Part shown: piece after piece, positions 1 through 7,429 of the stretch | How the letters are laid out: every line of letters begins with the position of its first letter | Position numbering within the stretch: position 1 is the first letter of the stretch | Assembly: GCA_903832075.1 (NCBI GenBank) | Contig: CAILAF010000655.1 | Span: 1-12,844, forward strand | Length of the DNA stretch: 12,844 nucleotides | Source of the DNA: an uncultured Chitinophagaceae bacterium | GTDB taxonomy: Bacteria > Bacteroidota > Bacteroidia > Chitinophagales > Chitinophagaceae | Direction: 5' to 3' | Position numbers and translations under genes: made by a program | Notes under the pieces: generated by a model | The model's database searches: none | What the model was told of the DNA's origin: nothing | What the model saw: only the letters and a program-made list of their open reading frames with translations

Positions 1-37
1 AAAAAAACAAACTAATAAAAAGAAATATTACTCGCAT
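1..37 (-). CDS. Start of an unidentified gene, 3' end outside the window
   Basis: An ATG at 37-35 overlaps the TAA stop (39-37) of the upstream membrane gene by one base, as TAATG. It opens a frame with no stop to the window edge: M-R-V-I-F-L-F-I-S-L-F-F. This basic-then-hydrophobic start resembles a signal peptide or first membrane helix, and the one-base overlap suggests translational coupling. In related Bacteroidota, SpoIIM/RDD neighbourhoods often continue with a DUF4129-type membrane protein and then DUF4350, MoxR and DUF58 genes. A DUF4129-like protein is therefore my guess from context only. With 12 residues visible, identity cannot be established. Confidence 0.45.
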   Translation of the reverse strand, partial: MRVIFLFISLFF

Positions 38-918
38 TAAAATTGTTCTTCAGTTGAAGATTGATCGTTATCGCTTCCTAAACTTTCAATTCTACTTAAC
101 AATCCTTCACCATCTTTTTGTTCAACCAAATTATAATAATGCAATCCAATTGAAATTGAAAAAATTATGTAAAATAAATGTTGAAAAATGCTAAGAAAAC
201 CAGTTACAACTCCAACTGTTGAACCAATATCTTTTGTAGTGAAATAAGCAATTAGACCAGCTACTGCACTAATTGCCAAACCAATTACACCTGAACTGAC
301 AGAATAAATTAAATACACAACAATGTATAAGCCAAATGACAACCAAAAATTTTCTTTTATTAATGTAAAGCAACGATTGAAAGCCGTACCAAATGATGCG
401 TCTTCAATTATCATTACATAATTGATTGGCACAAATACAATTGCCAAATAAATGCCCGGTACTAAACAAAGCAAACAACCTATAATTATTAAAACAGAAA
501 GAACAACTGTATAAAAAAAGATAGGGATTATATAACGCACAACTTCATTCCACACTTCTTCTATTGTTGGCGAAACGCCAGCTTTATTTCCATAAATTTT
601 TACATAACATGCAATAGTTACATTTATTAATACAAAATTAAAAATGGACAATAAAAGAAATAAAAAATAAGTAAAGTTAAAAATCTCTCCAAATCCTTTT
701 GGCTTATATTGAATCCCTTTAAACGCATTAAAAATTCCGCTCATTGCATCTGCCTGATAAAATGCTCCAACCACACCGGTTATTAAAATAACAATTCCTG
801 TAATTGCAAAAAAACTTTTAAGCAAAGGTTTTAATTCTTGTTTGATGAACTGAAAAGTTGAGTTGATGTTTTCTCCAAAGTCTCTTATTTTTCTAAGTTC
901 AATTTTTTGCTGATCCAT
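37..918 (-). CDS. Six-helix integral membrane protein, DUF4013/GDPD-membrane-domain-like
   Basis: A 293-aa polytopic inner-membrane protein with no known reaction. A charged N-terminal segment (about 1-30) precedes roughly six hydrophobic stretches near residues 34-54, 83-108, 130-150, 152-171, 192-225 and 238-260. A short acidic, Ser-rich cytoplasmic tail follows. The stretch LCLVPGIYLAIVFVP (about 150-164), then an E-D and a conserved-looking F-x-x-C-F-x-L-I-K-x-N-F block (about 180-191), is typical of the DUF4013/DUF975/glycerophosphodiesterase-membrane-domain group. No phosphodiesterase catalytic domain is present. The ATG at 918 lies inside the end of the SpoIIM-family gene (34-bp overlap), and its stop overlaps the next start, so it sits mid-operon. 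Family assignment is by pattern and context. The membrane topology is directly visible. Confidence 0.8.
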   Translation of the reverse strand: MDQQKIELRKIRDFGENINSTFQFIKQELKPLLKSFFAITGIVILITGVVGAFYQADAMSGIFNAFKGIQYKPKGFGEIFNFTYFLFLLLSIFNFVLINVTIACYVKIYGNKAGVSPTIEEVWNEVVRYIIPIFFYTVVLSVLIIIGCLLCLVPGIYLAIVFVPINYVMIIEDASFGTAFNRCFTLIKENFWLSFGLYIVVYLIYSVSSGVIGLAISAVAGLIAYFTTKDIGSTVGVVTGFLSIFQHLFYIIFSISIGLHYYNLVEQKDGEGLLSRIESLGSDNDQSSTEEQF

Positions 919-1913
919 TTGTTAAGGTTTTGATATGATAAAATATTCTCTTTATTTTTTAATTGAATAATTTTTCGATGTAATCGAATTGGATAAATAA
1001 TAAAATACCAAATGATAAACAGCACTGAGCAAAACAATATTAAAACATTAAGCCACAAAGGCATTTCAGTATGCCTTGTAACAAAACTTTCAAAAAAAGC
1101 AGCTGTTAAAAATAAAGGCACTAATCCAAAAACAATTTTTAATCCATTTCTTCCGGCATGTAAAATACTTGTTGCTCTACTATAAGTTCCGGGAAATAAA
1201 ATACTTTTTCCCAAAATAAATCCTGCAGCAGTTGCAATTACAATACTCCACAATTCTAAAGTGCCATGAATAAAAACTACCAAAATAAATTTAGTCCCCA
1301 ATCCTTTTGAAATAAAATAATATTGAAAGGAACCCATCATTAACCCATTTTTCATTACTAACCACAAAGTTCCCAAACAAGCTGTAATGCCCATTACATA
1401 AGCAATAAACGCAACTTGAATATTATTATAAGCAATAGAAACAAACATGCCTAATTCGCCATTATGTTTATACACACCAAACGGATCTCCTTTTTCAATA
1501 TTATCAGCAGTCATGTTTACATAATCATCACCTAAAATCAATCGAATAAAATTTTCATCATACTTTGCACTCAATGCACCCATTAAACAAAAAGCAATAA
1601 AAAAAAGAAAGGCATACAAAAATTCTTTTTGATATTGTTTAAACAAATAAGGCAATTCAAATTGCCAAAACCACCAGATACGAGATTTTTTTTCTTTTTT
1701 ATTTTTATAAATTTTTTGATGAAATGAAGCGGCTAATCCGTTTAAATATTTAACGGTATTACTTTTAGGATAAAATGTTTTTGCATAAGAGAGATCATCA
1801 GTTAATTCAATAAAACTTTCTGCCAATTCATCGGTTGAAGCAGTTTCTTTAACCGCAGTTTCTAATGCTTTCCACTTATCGGCATTCTGTTTTAAGAATA
1901 AAGCTTCTCTCAT
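885..1913 (-). CDS. SpoIIM superfamily (COG1300/DUF95) membrane protein
   Basis: A 342-aa membrane protein. The N terminus, M-R-E-A-x-F-L-K-Q-N-x-x-K-W-x-x-x-E, is the standard opening of Bacteroidota SpoIIM-family proteins. A soluble helical region of about 90 residues follows, then hydrophobic segments near 97-117, 156-185, 208-236, 258-278 and 287-308. The family signature H-G-x-L-E-L in its T-variant (HGTLEL, residues 216-221) leads into a Gly/Ala-rich helix (IVIATAAGFILG). The organism is not expected to sporulate. The name comes from the Bacillus engulfment protein SpoIIM, and the non-sporulating homologues have no assigned biochemical role. This is the first gene of a minus-strand operon. 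It diverges from the RDD gene across 85 bp and overlaps the next gene by 34 bp. Family assignment is strong; function is unknown. Confidence 0.9.
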   Translation of the reverse strand: MREALFLKQNADKWKALETAVKETASTDELAESFIELTDDLSYAKTFYPKSNTVKYLNGLAASFHQKIYKNKKEKKSRIWWFWQFELPYLFKQYQKEFLYAFLFFIAFCLMGALSAKYDENFIRLILGDDYVNMTADNIEKGDPFGVYKHNGELGMFVSIAYNNIQVAFIAYVMGITACLGTLWLVMKNGLMMGSFQYYFISKGLGTKFILVVFIHGTLELWSIVIATAAGFILGKSILFPGTYSRATSILHAGRNGLKIVFGLVPLFLTAAFFESFVTRHTEMPLWLNVLILFCSVLFIIWYFIIYPIRLHRKIIQLKNKENILSYQNLNKWISKKLNLEK

Positions 1914-1998
1914 AATTATTCAGTTCCCTAAAAATAATATTTGCTGATATACAAAAGATGAATAATTTGAAAAATATTTACACAAATTACAAGTAGTT
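1914..1998. promoter_or_regulatory. Divergent intergenic region between SpoIIM-family and RDD genes
   Basis: These 85 bp must contain the promoters for both the SpoIIM-family operon (minus) and the RDD gene (plus), because the two start codons face away from each other. I looked for the Bacteroidota -7 element TAnnTTTG on both strands and found only near-misses, such as TAATTTG with one base missing. The placement is inferred from gene orientation, not from a recognised box. Confidence 0.4.
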
Positions 1999-2718
1999 AT
2001 GAGCACAATTGCAGTTACGACTTCTCAAAATATTGAATTAGATTACGATTTAAGCAGTGTGGGCGAAAGAATTGTTGCCGGATTAATTGATTATGCTATT
2101 CTTTTCGCTTATTTCATAATTGTTTCGCTAAGCATTTCTTTTAGTAAAATGGATAGTTCAACAACAGCTATTATTTTTTTTGTTGCTTTCTTGCCTTTTT
2201 GTTTTTATAGTTTGGCAAGCGAATTATTACTACAAGGTCAATCAGTTGGTAAACGTGTAATGAAAATAAAAGTGATTAGTTTAAATGGTGAAAGAGCAAG
2301 TTTCAGTCAATATTTAATAAGATGGTTATTCAGATTGATTGATATTTGGTTTTTTTCTGGATTAATTGCCATCATCACTATTGCTGTTAGTCAACGAAAA
2401 CAAAGATTGGGTGATTTAGTTGCAGGCACTACTTTAGTTAAAACCAAAGCCAGGACAACTTTCAATCAAACATTATACACACAAGTCATCAATGAAAATT
2501 ATAAAGTTATTTATCCGGAAGTCATTCATTTAAAAGATAGTGATATACAATTAATCAAAGAAGTTTTACTAAGTGTGAAAAAGACCGGTAATACAATATT
2601 GGCATTAGAAGCCATGCGAAAAATTGAAAATCTACTTTCTATAAAAAGCCAGCATGAACCAAGATTTTTTTTAGAGACAATACTAAGTGACTATAATTAT
2701 GTAGCCTCACAATCATAA
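1999..2718 (+). CDS. RDD family membrane protein
   Basis: A 239-aa protein with an N-terminal RDD domain (about 18-150). The expected pattern is present: G-E-R at 22-24 with R24, then D31 in the first helix (R-x-x-A-x-x-x-D), a second helix at about 55-75, and the loop GQSVGKRVMKIKV (80-92). The third conserved block follows (R-W-L-F-R-L-I-D, ending at D115), a third helix at about 117-131, and a terminal Q-R-L-G-D-L-V-A-G-T motif (135-144). The remaining 90 residues look cytoplasmic and helical, with no recognisable domain. RDD proteins are often proposed to be transporters or channels, but the substrate is unknown. Divergent pairing with SpoIIM and DUF4013-like genes suggests a joint membrane function. 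The stop is 4 bp from the stop of the convergent DUF2752 gene. Confidence 0.9.
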   Translation: MSTIAVTTSQNIELDYDLSSVGERIVAGLIDYAILFAYFIIVSLSISFSKMDSSTTAIIFFVAFLPFCFYSLASELLLQGQSVGKRVMKIKVISLNGERASFSQYLIRWLFRLIDIWFFSGLIAIITIAVSQRKQRLGDLVAGTTLVKTKARTTFNQTLYTQVINENYKVIYPEVIHLKDSDIQLIKEVLLSVKKTGNTILALEAMRKIENLLSIKSQHEPRFFLETILSDYNYVASQS

Positions 2719-2725
2719 TATATTA
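2716..2725. other. Palindrome joining two convergent stop codons
   Basis: The RDD stop (TAA, 2716-2718) and the DUF2752 stop (TTA on plus, 2723-2725) flank TATA, giving the perfect 10-bp palindrome TAATATATTA. There is no other space between the two genes and no GC-rich hairpin. If transcription ends here, it is within coding sequence or by a factor-dependent route. Confidence 0.5.
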
Positions 2726-3196
2726 CTCGCCTGGAGATAATAAGTTGAAAGGATAAAAAGGAATATTTCTTGTAATCCAAAAAAGCAAAACAATAACTAC
2801 AACAGTTTTCGAAAAAATGGGTGAATAAAAAAATAATAATCGCTTTTTGCTTTCAGAAAACATATTTATCACAGAAATAGTTGCTGCATAAATTATAAAT
2901 GGCAAACTAATGACTAATAAAATATTGAAATGAAATGCTTTAATAATTTTACCATGTAATAAAGATGCTATCGCTCTTTGCGAACCACAACCCGGACAAT
3001 ACAATCCGGTTAGAGAATGAAAAATACATTTAGGAAAATATTTTGCATAGACAGGAAAAACAAAAAAGTACAGCAGTAATAAAATTAAAACTGCTGTACT
3101 AATAAATAAAATTTTTATTCTATTGCTTTTAATCAAACAATTACATGTTACTCTTTGAAGCCCAAAAAGCTGTAAGACCAAATGCAAAAATTGCAA
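2723..3196 (-). CDS. DUF2752 family membrane protein
   Basis: The family signature is clear: P-K-C, then S-L-T-G-L-Y-C-P-G-C-G-S-Q-R-A (about residues 61-75). It has one hydrophobic helix before it (about 28-50) and two after it (about 92-110 and 125-142). Function is unknown. The paired cysteines C67 and C70 suggest a structural or metal/redox role, which is my inference. The 157-aa frame from ATG 3196 overlaps the upstream CD225-type gene by 56 bp. Its first 20 residues come from DNA that encodes that gene's tail. A TTG at 3136, five bases past the neighbour's stop, would give a 137-aa protein starting L-I-K-S-N-R, closer to the usual family start. I consider 3136 at least as likely. It follows proS and the CD225 gene on the same strand. 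Confidence 0.85.
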   Translation of the reverse strand: MQFLHLVLQLFGLQRVTCNCLIKSNRIKILFISTAVLILLLLYFFVFPVYAKYFPKCIFHSLTGLYCPGCGSQRAIASLLHGKIIKAFHFNILLVISLPFIIYAATISVINMFSESKKRLLFFYSPIFSKTVVVIVLLFWITRNIPFYPFNLLSPGE

Positions 3197-3431
3197 TTAT
3201 ATATAAAATTAAACCGCCTAATCCAACCCAAAATCCAATTTTAGTCCAACGACCTGCATCTTTGGAAGCTCGTTCTGCACCGGCATAATCACCAGCAGCA
3301 AATTTTGAATTTACTTGAGATGCAAATACAATACCTGCTATACCAAAAGGTAAACAACAAAAAATGGTTACAAGAATAGATTCTACTAACCAATTTTTTG
3401 GTTGTACCTGAATTTGTGTGTTTTGTTCCAT
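3141..3431 (-). CDS. CD225/dispanin family small membrane protein
   Basis: A 96-aa protein with a short polar N terminus (about 1-13) and two hydrophobic segments (about 17-38 and 66-90). The block between them matches the CD225 (interferon-induced transmembrane-like, PF04505) family: P-K-N-W-L, F-C-C-L-P-F-G-I-A-G-I-V-F-A, then Q-V-N-S-K-F-A-A-G-D-Y-A-G-A-x-x-A-S-K. The F-C-C-L-P motif (24-28) in the membrane-associated segment is the most diagnostic part. In animals these proteins act on membrane fusion. In bacteria no function is established, and this one should not be given the eukaryotic role. It lies 101 bp downstream of proS and runs directly into DUF2752, and the two are probably co-transcribed. 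Confidence 0.9.
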   Translation of the reverse strand: MEQNTQIQVQPKNWLVESILVTIFCCLPFGIAGIVFASQVNSKFAAGDYAGAERASKDAGRWTKIGFWVGLGGLILYIIAIFAFGLTAFWASKSNM

Positions 3432-3532
3432 GTTTATAGGTTTTGGTTTAGAACTTAAATTTATAAAATAAATCTAATATTCAAAATAAACATTAAACCC
3501 AGTTGTACAGAGTAGTTAACACTCTTTAAAAC

Positions 3533-5011
3533 TTAATAAGCTCTTGCAAATAAAACCCTTTGTACAGAAGGCTTTCCACTGAAAATACAAACGCCGTTTT
3601 CTAATTCATTATTTAATGGAATACAACGAATAGTTGCTTTGGTTAATTCTTTTATTTTTTCTTCCGTTTCAGATGTGCCATCCCAATGCGCAGAAATAAA
3701 TCCACCTTTTTCATCCAATAGTTTTACAAAATCATCCCAAGAATCTGTTTTAGTAATACGTTCATCACGAAATTGTTTTGCACGATTGAACATGTTTGAT
3801 TGAATTTCATCCAATAACACTTTCACATAATTCGAAACACCATCTATATTAGTTGATTGTTTTTCTTTGGTATCTCTTCTGGCAATTTCTACAACATTAT
3901 TTTCTAAATCTCTTGCCCCAATCGCAATTCTTACAGGCACACCTTGCAATTCGTATTGTGCAAATTTCCAACCGGGTCTTGAATTATCACTGTCATCATA
4001 TTTTACACGAATACCTAAATCTTTTAATTGTTGAATGATGATTTTTACTTTTTCACTAATCATTGCTTTTTGTTCATCACCTTTATAAATTGGAACAATC
4101 ACAACTTGTAAAGGAGCAATTCTTGGAGGCAATATCAAACCATCATCATCACTATGTGCCATAACTAATCCACCAATCAATCTTGTACTAACACCCCAAC
4201 TGGTGGCCCACACATAATCTAATTTATTTTCTTTATCGCTGAATTTAACATCAAATGCTTTTGCAAAATTTTGTCCGAGAAAATGTGATGTGCCTGCTTG
4301 TAACGCTTTGCCATCCTGCATCAGCGCTTCAATGCAATAAGTATCTTCTGCACCTGCAAATCTTTCATTCGGAGTTTTTACTCCTTTAATTACAGGCAAT
4401 GCCATCCAGTTCTCAACAAAATCAGCATATACATCCAACATTTTTTTTGTTTCTTCAATTGCTTCAGTTTTTGTTGAATGAGCCGTATGTCCTTCTTGCC
4501 ATAAAAATTCTGTGGTGCGCAAAAATAATCTTGTTCTCATTTCCCATCTTACCACATTTGCCCATTGATTAATTAATAAAGGAAGATCACGATAAGATTG
4601 AATCCATCCTTTATAAGTACTCCAAATAATTGCTTCGCTCGTTGGACGAACAACCAATTCTTCTTCCAACTTTGCTTCGGGATCAACAATTAATTTTCCT
4701 TTATTATCGGGATCACTTTTTAAACGATAATGTGTAACAACTGCGCATTCTTTTGCAAACCCTTCTGCATTTTTTTCTTCTGCTTCAAATAAACTTTTAG
4801 GAACAAATAATGGAAAGTATGCATTAACATGACCTGTATCTTTAAACATTTTATCTAATGCATCACGCATATTTTCCCATAACGCATAGCCGTAAGGTTT
4901 AATAATCATGCACCCGCGAACAGCACTGTAATCGGCTAAAGCACCTTTAATAACAAGGTCGTTATACCACTGAGAATAATCTTCTGTTCTTGATGTAAGC
5001 TCTTTTCCCAT
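3533..5011 (-). CDS. proS: Prolyl-tRNA synthetase, archaeal/eukaryotic-like type without editing insertion
   Basis: Cytoplasmic class II synthetase (EC 6.1.1.15) that charges tRNA(Pro). Its 492 aa match the usual length of the Bacteroidota form. The catalytic core covers about 15-295. It contains motif 1 (about 45-72, ending V-P at 70-71), the T-S-E loop (124-126), motif 2 (RWEMRTRLFLRTTEFLWQEG, 155-174) and motif 3 (GVSTRLIGGLVMAHSDDDG, 273-291). There is no 180-residue INS editing domain between motifs 2 and 3. The anticodon-binding domain is about 301-400. A C-terminal domain (about 410-492) ends in R-A-Y, as this subfamily does. Only C463 and C475 remain of the cysteines that hold zinc in some relatives, so zinc binding is doubtful. 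ATG 5011 gives the expected M-G/A-K-E-L start. Confidence 0.97.
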   Translation of the reverse strand: MGKELTSRTEDYSQWYNDLVIKGALADYSAVRGCMIIKPYGYALWENMRDALDKMFKDTGHVNAYFPLFVPKSLFEAEEKNAEGFAKECAVVTHYRLKSDPDNKGKLIVDPEAKLEEELVVRPTSEAIIWSTYKGWIQSYRDLPLLINQWANVVRWEMRTRLFLRTTEFLWQEGHTAHSTKTEAIEETKKMLDVYADFVENWMALPVIKGVKTPNERFAGAEDTYCIEALMQDGKALQAGTSHFLGQNFAKAFDVKFSDKENKLDYVWATSWGVSTRLIGGLVMAHSDDDGLILPPRIAPLQVVIVPIYKGDEQKAMISEKVKIIIQQLKDLGIRVKYDDSDNSRPGWKFAQYELQGVPVRIAIGARDLENNVVEIARRDTKEKQSTNIDGVSNYVKVLLDEIQSNMFNRAKQFRDERITKTDSWDDFVKLLDEKGGFISAHWDGTSETEEKIKELTKATIRCIPLNNELENGVCIFSGKPSVQRVLFARAY

Positions 5012-5084
5012 ACTTTAATGAAATTCTGATTTATTATTTTTTTGGCAAACAATTTGTGTTAATACTTGTAATACCAAAGCATCG

Positions 5085-5092
5085 CAAATGTA
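5085..5092 (-). promoter_or_regulatory. Candidate Bacteroidota -7 promoter box for proS
   Basis: Read on the minus strand, this is TACATTTG, an exact match to the TAnnTTTG -7 consensus of Bacteroidota housekeeping promoters. It lies 74 bp upstream of the proS start codon, in the 117-bp divergent gap to the lipoprotein gene. A clean TTTG -33 box at the ideal distance is not present. The best candidate, TTTA, lies 24 bp upstream, slightly too far. An 8-bp degenerate motif can occur by chance in AT-rich DNA, so this is tentative. Confidence 0.35.
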
Positions 5093-5128
5093 TGTAACTT
5101 CACATTAAGTAACTACTAAACCTGCCGC

Positions 5129-5812
5129 ATGAAAAATATAATTTTACCTGCATTTATTATTGTAGCCTTATTTACGGGATGCGTTACAGCTAATAGATCT
5201 ACACAAACACCTGACGATTTATATTATTCTCCTTCTTCAGGAAAAGAAACAGTTAGCAAGGAACAAAAACAATTTGAAAATGATTTGACCAACAGTGATA
5301 ATCAATTTTTATGGATGAAAGTGCAGAATTATTATTTATGGAATACCATTGATGATTATAGTTACTGGTATGATCCAAGATTTTATAGTCCAATGTATTC
5401 AAGCAGCTATTATAATTGCGGATGTGGCTTTAATTATTTTAGCGATTATTATCCATCTTGGAATGTTTGTATTGGAGGGTACTCACCTATTTACGCATCG
5501 TACAAAAATCCGTCTCTTAAAATAAATGGAACCACTGCAGGTTCTAATATTACTGCCTATAAAAACAGAACCTACAACAATAGCAATAATATTTTTAATT
5601 TAAAAGGCGGTAATAATCCAAACAATTCGTTCAGTCAATTAGTTCGCAAAACATTCACGCCTGCTAATTCAAATAATAGTGGATGGAGTAATCCTGTTAG
5701 AGTTTCATCATATCCTTCAACAAGTTCAGGAACTGCCGGCGGAAATAGTGGTGGTGCAACAAGCAGTGGCAGCAGTAGCTCTGGCGGAAGAGGTGGCAGA
5801 GGAGGTCATTAA
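5129..5812 (+). CDS. Tyr/Ser/Asn/Gly-rich lipoprotein of unknown function
   Basis: A 227-aa protein opening with a lipoprotein signal peptide: M-K-N, a hydrophobic stretch, then L-F-T-G-C, with C18 as the lipidated residue. Phe at -3 is less common than Leu but acceptable. The mature part has no domain I recognise. Residues 60-125 are packed with Tyr, Trp and Ser and contain a C-G-C pair (97-99) and C114. Residues 130-190 are Asn-rich. The last 35 residues are almost pure Ser/Gly and end G-G-R-G-G-R-G-G-H, probably disordered. Lipid attachment and surface location are inferred from the lipobox. It is followed 72 bp later by an outer membrane barrel on the same strand and may be expressed with it. 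Its coding reality is well supported by the signal peptide and length. Confidence 0.8.
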   Translation: MKNIILPAFIIVALFTGCVTANRSTQTPDDLYYSPSSGKETVSKEQKQFENDLTNSDNQFLWMKVQNYYLWNTIDDYSYWYDPRFYSPMYSSSYYNCGCGFNYFSDYYPSWNVCIGGYSPIYASYKNPSLKINGTTAGSNITAYKNRTYNNSNNIFNLKGGNNPNNSFSQLVRKTFTPANSNNSGWSNPVRVSSYPSTSSGTAGGNSGGATSSGSSSSGGRGGRGGH

Positions 5813-5848
5813 ATAAAATTATAAATGAATAAAAAGAATTTTATTTAA
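5809..5848 (+). terminator. AT-only hairpin after the lipoprotein gene
   Basis: A perfect 12-bp inverted repeat, TTAAATAAAATT (5809-5820) and AATTTTATTTAA (5837-5848), flanks a 16-nt loop. Its left arm begins at the lipoprotein stop codon. It has no G-C pairs and no T-run after it, so it is a weak intrinsic terminator at best. It may instead attenuate or protect the 3' end of the message ahead of the OmpP1-like gene. Confidence 0.35.
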
Positions 5849-5884
5849 ACAAATTCGCATTACTTATTCGTTCCAATTCATTTT

Positions 5885-7429
5885 ATGAAAAAATATTTAT
5901 TTTCTTTTTGTTTGATAATAAGCTTTATAGCAAATGCACAATCACCGGATGATGCATTGCGCACTGCATGGTTTACACAAAATGGTTCCGCAAGAATGAT
6001 GGCAGTTGGTGGTGTGATGGGTTCTTTGGGTGGGGATATCAGTGCTGCAAATGTTAATCCTGCAGGATTGGGTTTATATAAAACAAGAGAAATTGTTTTA
6101 ACGCCAGGATTTTTTTCAAACAATAATAAATTAAGTTATCGCGGAACAGATACTTCATCCAATAAAAATATTTTTTCAAACGGACCAATAGGAATCATTT
6201 TTGGTTCATCAGGAAATAATCAAAAAAAATGGACAAGCAGTGCATTTGCAATTTCTGTTTCTCAATTAGCAAATTATAATAATCATATTCAATATACCGG
6301 ATCAAACAACAACACTTCTTTCACTGAACAATATTTAGAAGAATTAGCAAGAGACAGAGCCGACACAAATTCTGCATTAAGTAATTATATTTTTGGTTCA
6401 TCATTAGCGTTCAGAACTTTTTTAATTGATACAACAATTGTTAATGGTCAATTAGGTTATAAAAGCCTTGTGCTACTTGCTTCCCCAGCAAATCCAACAG
6501 CCGGCGTAATGCAATCTTATGATGCCAATACAACCGGTGGTTATCAGGAAATTGCATTATCATTGGCAGGCAACATGGAAGATAAATTATATGTTGGGGG
6601 AACCGTAACGATTCCTGTAATTAGTTACCAAAGAGATTTTTTTTATTCTGAAAAAGATGCAACAAATAATCCAAATAATAATTTTGCTTACTTCAATTAT
6701 ACCGAAAGTTTAAAATCAACAGGCGTTGGTGTTGGACTAAAATTGGGAATGATTTATAAGCCCAAAGATTTTTGGAGAATTGGTTTTGCTTTTCATTCAC
6801 CGCAATGGATTTCTTTTAAAGATGAAATAAGAGCATCCATCACTGCAAATACAGAAGCTTATGCAGGTTTAAGAACAGTAACCAGTGATGAACTAAACAG
6901 CGGCAATCCGGGCACAAGAGAATACAATATTCTTACACCGTGGAGAGCCATTGCAAGTGCCAGTTATGTTTTTAGAGAAGTTGCTAACACAAAAAAACAA
7001 AGAGCATTTGTAAGTGCAGATATTGAATATGTAAATTATCGTGGCGCAAGATTTTCTACCACCGGAAATAATAATAGTTCTGCTATGCAGAATTATTATT
7101 CAATGGTGAATGGTGAAATAAAAGATTATTATAAAGGCAATGTTAATTTAAAATTAGGAGGAGAATTAAAATTTGATCCGTGGATGTTTCGTTTAGGTGC
7201 TGCTTATTATGGAAGTCCTTATGCAGATAACAATTTAAAAGCAGATCGCTTTGTAACTGCCGCCGGTATTGGTTATCGTAATTATGGATTTTTTATTGAT
7301 ATTACTTATTCTGCCACTTTTGTAAAAGATGTAAACTTTCCTTATCGCTTAAACGATGTTCCAAATACTTATGCAACACAATCAGGCAACATAAACGGAT
7401 TAATAATAACTTTTGGATTTAAATTTTAA
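5885..7429 (+). CDS. OmpP1/FadL/TodX-like outer membrane beta-barrel protein
   Basis: A 514-aa outer membrane protein. It has a Sec signal peptide (M-K-K-Y-L-F, hydrophobic core, probable cleavage after A-N-A at 16-18). The N-terminal hatch signature of the OmpP1/FadL family follows: M-A-V-G-G-V-M-G-S-L-G-G-D, then N-P-A-G-L-G-L-Y (about 39-67). Alternating polar/hydrophobic strands follow, separated by Asn/Ser-rich loops. The chain ends L-I-I-T-F-G-F-K-F, with a terminal aromatic residue as required for BAM-mediated insertion. FadL-type proteins let hydrophobic compounds cross the outer membrane, but the substrate here is unknown. It follows the lipoprotein gene by 72 bp. Its last 11 bp overlap the end of miaA on the other strand. 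I am sure of the barrel and fairly sure of the family. Confidence 0.88.
   Translation: MKKYLFSFCLIISFIANAQSPDDALRTAWFTQNGSARMMAVGGVMGSLGGDISAANVNPAGLGLYKTREIVLTPGFFSNNNKLSYRGTDTSSNKNIFSNGPIGIIFGSSGNNQKKWTSSAFAISVSQLANYNNHIQYTGSNNNTSFTEQYLEELARDRADTNSALSNYIFGSSLAFRTFLIDTTIVNGQLGYKSLVLLASPANPTAGVMQSYDANTTGGYQEIALSLAGNMEDKLYVGGTVTIPVISYQRDFFYSEKDATNNPNNNFAYFNYTESLKSTGVGVGLKLGMIYKPKDFWRIGFAFHSPQWISFKDEIRASITANTEAYAGLRTVTSDELNSGNPGTREYNILTPWRAIASASYVFREVANTKKQRAFVSADIEYVNYRGARFSTTGNNNSSAMQNYYSMVNGEIKDYYKGNVNLKLGGELKFDPWMFRLGAAYYGSPYADNNLKADRFVTAAGIGYRNYGFFIDITYSATFVKDVNFPYRLNDVPNTYATQSGNINGLIITFGFKF

Noticed and set aside
885..1913. A sporulation function implied by the SpoIIM name.
   Set aside because: The superfamily is widespread in non-sporulating bacteria and no other sporulation gene is present.
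3509..3525. Hairpin AGAGT-loop-ACTCT just after the proS stop, as a terminator.
   Set aside because: The stem has only 5 bp and, in the direction of proS transcription, no T-run follows it.
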